Positions 61,000 through 64,000 of a stretch of 64,000 nt of DNA are shown here, piece by piece; position 1 is the first letter of the stretch, and every line of letters begins with the position of its first letter. The notes below the pieces were generated by a model, which had not been told where the DNA came from, ran no database searches, and worked only from the letters and a program-made list of their open reading frames with translations. A program made the position numbers and the translations under genes. Source of the stretch: Phoebastria nigripes (taxonomy: Eukaryota; Chordata; Aves; Procellariiformes; Diomedeidae); assembly GCA_035582835.1 (NCBI GenBank), contig JAYKAV010000289.1:1882853-1946852 (forward strand), given 5' to 3'.

Positions 61000-63180
61000 C
61001 TATTGTCCATTCCAGTGCTTGGAGCACAGGGCCCTCCAGCCTATTAGAATAGCTTCCTCAATAGCTTAATAAACCATGTCTGGTTTAGGTAACCTTTTAG
61101 GCAGAAAACAGCAACAGAACACTTCCTATTGTTGATAANGTTTGTTAAGCTGCAGTGGTGCTAACAATGCTGGGAGCTCTTGTAGAGATGTCACTCTGGC
61201 TTCTAGCAGCTAGTATCAACCACTATGTAAATTGTAGTGGCTTAGAAGAAGCGCCATCAGCCCAATGCTGAAAACAGCTGAAATGGTGTTAACAGTAATG
61301 GGAACTACTTACAAGCAATTCTCCAGGGTGGACAAGGCTTAAGTAAGCNGGTGTTGGAAAGGGTATCTCTAGTGCCCGAGGTGTGTGTTGTTTGCAAAGA
61401 AATCCGCACAAAGAACTTTATGGGGAAAGTTGAGTGGAATAAATGTCCCACAGGCAGTTTGCCGTATAACCTGATGGGTGTGATGAAAGGGAACTGTAGC
61501 AGCTGACTCAGGTGAAATATGGGAACTGATCAATAGATGACAGATGAAGGTAGCTGGTGAGTTTACTCTGTGTTGAAGAAGTTTAGAAGTTACGATGTGT
61601 TATCTGAGGATGCATAAACATGTAACTTGGAGGTGACCCCATTCAGTTGAAGGGGTAGTAACCTACTCTGCCATGTTTGCTTGTGATTGTCTGATTGCAA
61701 TGGTAGCTATATTTAGATTTGAAGTCAGAGCTAGGAATCATAACCATGTCCTGGCCATGATCAAATTTAATAATAAGCAAACTTAGCAATGACCAAATTT
61801 AATGACCTGTCTTTTAACTTGTGCTTACCTATGCTGAATCACTCTGCTTTGACTTTCTAGTAATAAATTTATTCCAGCTTCATCTTTTTTTAAACAAATA
61901 GATCTTTTCAGCACCCAACAATTACATGTTGCCTCCTAAGAGACCCAAGTGTGGATCCATCCTAAGAGAGAACACGAGACTCCAGAGTCATGTCTGTCTG
62001 GTTTTTAATTCGGTGCTGGAACAATCTGTTTACCAAGGCACTTTCAAGGTCATATGAAATCCACCTACCTTTGAAGTCATTTTCTTTCTTTTTCCTTCTT
62101 GCAAACTTCATGTTATTCTGGACATATTATTTACCTTCCTCTCCTTCTACAAAAAAAGCCTCCAAGTTTTCAACCCTGGAACAATTTAATATTTTTAAGA
62201 AAAATATCAGAGATGAAAACAGAACTCTGTTTGTACAGGAAGATCCAACAGGCTGAAATGATTGCCCAAAAAAGGGGAAGTAGTTGAGGTTTCAGACACC
62301 TCAGCCAACACCAAGAACATGGCCAAAGTATAGACCAAGGGAAAAAACAACAGAAGATTATTCCATTGTCCCGTGGAAACAGGTGAAGGAGTAAGTAGCC
62401 CAACAGTGCTGTTTTATTTCTGCCATGTGATTCTGTTGAATGATCCAAACACTGATGGTCTTCTCCTTGGGTTCAGTCCCACCCAGGTAAATGCCCCTAT
62501 AGGAGTAAAACTGCTGCAGACAGCACAGCATTTATCAATAGATCAATAGTCAATTTATCTTATTCACTCACCAGCTGTCGTATGTCAGCCTGTCTGCTTG
62601 CCTGGTTGTTATGCAAAATGCTGTCAGACTTTCAGCTTAAGTGATTTCTCTTTCATACTTCTCTGGAATTAGATTTTTGTATTTTTTTTCTCTCTTTCTT
62701 ATGGCAAGCTTCATCCTCTGTCTAATCTGGAACTAGTTTGAATCTACGGACTGGAGTTTTCTTAAATAGATTAGGGGGGAAGAGTGCCAAACCCTCACAG
62801 GAAACTAATTCTTGTAGGTCCTTTGAAAAGCTCAGCTTTGAAGACTGACTTCTTCATGCTGGCCTAGATAGAGAAGAGGCCAAGCTGCAGAGGAAACTGC
62901 TAAAGGAATATTGCACTGCTCAGCCTGGGCCTGTCTGGCATTTTGAGAGCACAGACTAGAAATAAAACATCACTGACCCCACCATAATCACNATACCCCA
63001 TACAGACTCACATTAAGCCAGATCTGGCAGTAAAAGATAAGCATTATAGTGCTGTTGTCATGCTCATCTCCTGCCCCCATGGCATTGTTTGCAGAGTCAA
63101 GGGCTCACAGTAACCTCGAAGAGCTATCACCCTGAGGATTGAAGATAACTATTACTTTGTGCAGCCCATGACTGGGACAA
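61000..63180. other. Segment between candidate exons, no recognised features
   Basis: This is unique AT-rich sequence. Short frames on both strands lack recognisable content. Ns are at 61139, 61349 and 62992. Confidence 0.4.
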
Positions 63181-63195
63181 TCAGGCTGAGAAAAG

Positions 63196-63213
63196 GAAAA
63201 ACAAAACAAAACA
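63196..63213 (+). repeat. (AAAAC)n short repeat beside CR1
   Basis: GGAAAAACAAAACAAAACAA directly precedes the CR1 fragment. It may be a simple repeat or the tail of another insertion. Confidence 0.6.
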
Positions 63214-63215
63214 AT

Positions 63216-63395
63216 ACTGGCACATGTTGCCCAGAGGGGTGGTAGATGCCCCATCCCTGGAAACATTCAAGGTCAGGTTGGACGGGGCTCTGAGCAGCCT
63301 GATCTAGTTGAAGATGTCCCTGCCCGTGGCAGGGGGATTGGACCAGGTGACCTTTAAAGGTCCCTTCCAACCCAAACTATTCTGTGAGTCTATGA
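63216..63395 (+). mobile_element. CR1 LINE fragment, 3' region
   Basis: GTTGCCCAGAGGGGTGGTAG, CCATCCCTGGAAACATTCAA, GGTCAGGTTGGACGGGGCTC and a final GGTCCCTTCCAACCCAAAC followed by TATTCTGTGAGTCTATGA form a clear CR1 3' end of about 180 bp in plus orientation. Confidence 0.92.
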
Positions 63396-63493
63396 AAAAC
63401 CCCAAACCAACAGCTCTGTTGTAGGAGCATCTGGGAGGATTCTGGAGAACTTTGGGCTAAGTTCCTGATGCTAACACAACTTTTTTTTTTTAC

Positions 63494-63557
63494 CTGAGCA
63501 AGGCCTAAAATCTGTCTGTTTTGGTTCACGCTCATTCTAACAGCTGATAACACTTGT
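63494..63557 (-). CDS. Candidate upstream exon of the antisense gene (21 codons)
   Basis: The acceptor TATGTGTGTTGCAG precedes 63557 and the donor GCTCAG|GTAAAA follows 63494. One base completes a codon from an earlier exon, then come 21 open codons, starting QVLSAVRMSVNQNRQILG, and it exits in phase 0, which matches entry into 60653-60834. The exon is short, so this is the weakest link. An exon further upstream would have to lie nearer to or beyond 64000. Confidence 0.27.
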
Positions 63558-64000
63558 CTGCAACACACATAGAGGTGTCCAAAAATGTCTGTCTTAATGA
63601 TTGTGAGGTGCTTGGATGAAAACAAGGGGCAGAGACATGCCTAGGCAGATGCTATTGTATATACACCAAAATCCAAGAGCAAGAAGGCTCTAGGAGTTCT
63701 CTGACTCTGACTGGGGATTCTACCGACATCATAGTCAATAATGTGTGCATTATGCCAGGTAGAGGATATCAAGCAATGTTTGTATCTTGCTGTTACTGAA
63801 GAGGGTGTTGCCTTTGAAAAGGTTCTGACTGCTCATCACCTACAGGAGCAGCTGATGGCTTTTGAGCTATGATCTATAAAAAAAGATAAAGAACCACTGA
63901 ACAGAAAGGAGCTGGTGTCTTCTCCTTGCCCAGTTCCCAGGGAGTGGTGGGGCTGGTCTTGTGTGCTGAGTGTGCGCTGTGAGTGGGATGCGCTAACTGC

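Larger units (their letters stand above)
36430..64000 (+). other. BRINP1: BRINP1 intron 2, continuing past the window end
   Basis: The intron starts with GTACGT. No segment encoding the next conserved stretch (EFARWKVNN and the following PLAPEF region) was found on the plus strand, so exon 3 lies beyond 64000. The intron contains CR1 fragments, MIR-like copies, low-complexity tracts and, on the opposite strand, the candidate gene at 58160-63557. Confidence 0.8.

Noticed and set aside
63831..63880. 34-base minus-strand segment after a strong TTTTTTTATAG as a further upstream exon
   Set aside because: Too short to judge; several phases possible.
1..64000. tRNA, rRNA, known microRNA hairpins or CRISPR arrays
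   Set aside because: No A/B box pairs with cloverleaf, no rRNA motifs and no regularly spaced direct repeats were seen. CRISPR is not expected in a vertebrate genome.

Overview
The window is vertebrate genomic DNA, most probably from a bird. The evidence is several CR1 LINE 3' ends carrying the ATTCTATG-type terminal repeat, an avian-type endogenous retroviral LTR, many worn MIR/CORE-SINE-like copies, and one coding exon that matches the N-terminus of BRINP1 (BMP/retinoic acid-inducible neural-specific protein 1). The DNA is gene-poor and intron-rich. About 34 isolated single Ns and one 171-base N gap suggest a draft assembly.

Layout. Bases 1-7100 are upstream intergenic sequence. They hold a solo LTR (3568-5158, 5-bp target duplication) split by a nested 5'-truncated CR1 (about 4022-5043). 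Bases about 7190-8640 are a CpG island and purine/pyrimidine-rich promoter region of BRINP1. It contains a textbook RE1/NRSE (REST) site at 7438-7458 and a probable non-coding first exon ending at splice donor 8426/8427. Intron 1 (8427-36161) carries a second GC-rich island interrupted by the N gap (11215-11530), a Z-DNA-type CA/CG tract and old repeats. BRINP1 exon 2 (36162-36429) holds the start codon at 36212 and the first 72 codons plus 2 nt. It follows an 81-nt pyrimidine tract. Intron 2 continues to the end of the window; I found no BRINP1 exon 3.

The most unusual signal is on the minus strand inside BRINP1 intron 2, between 63557 and about 58160. Six short open segments there (63494-63557, 60653-60834, 60497-60569, 59701-59763, 59318-59401, 58230-58760) have GT/AG flanks, join in one continuous reading frame, and end in a 176-codon final segment followed by three AATAAA signals. 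I do not recognise the protein. It is proposed as a candidate undescribed or lineage-specific antisense gene nested in BRINP1, and it needs transcript or homology evidence.

BRINP1 control as it can be read here: a CpG-island promoter, a REST site expected to silence it outside neurons, and a 5' leader with at least four upstream reading frames that could restrain translation.
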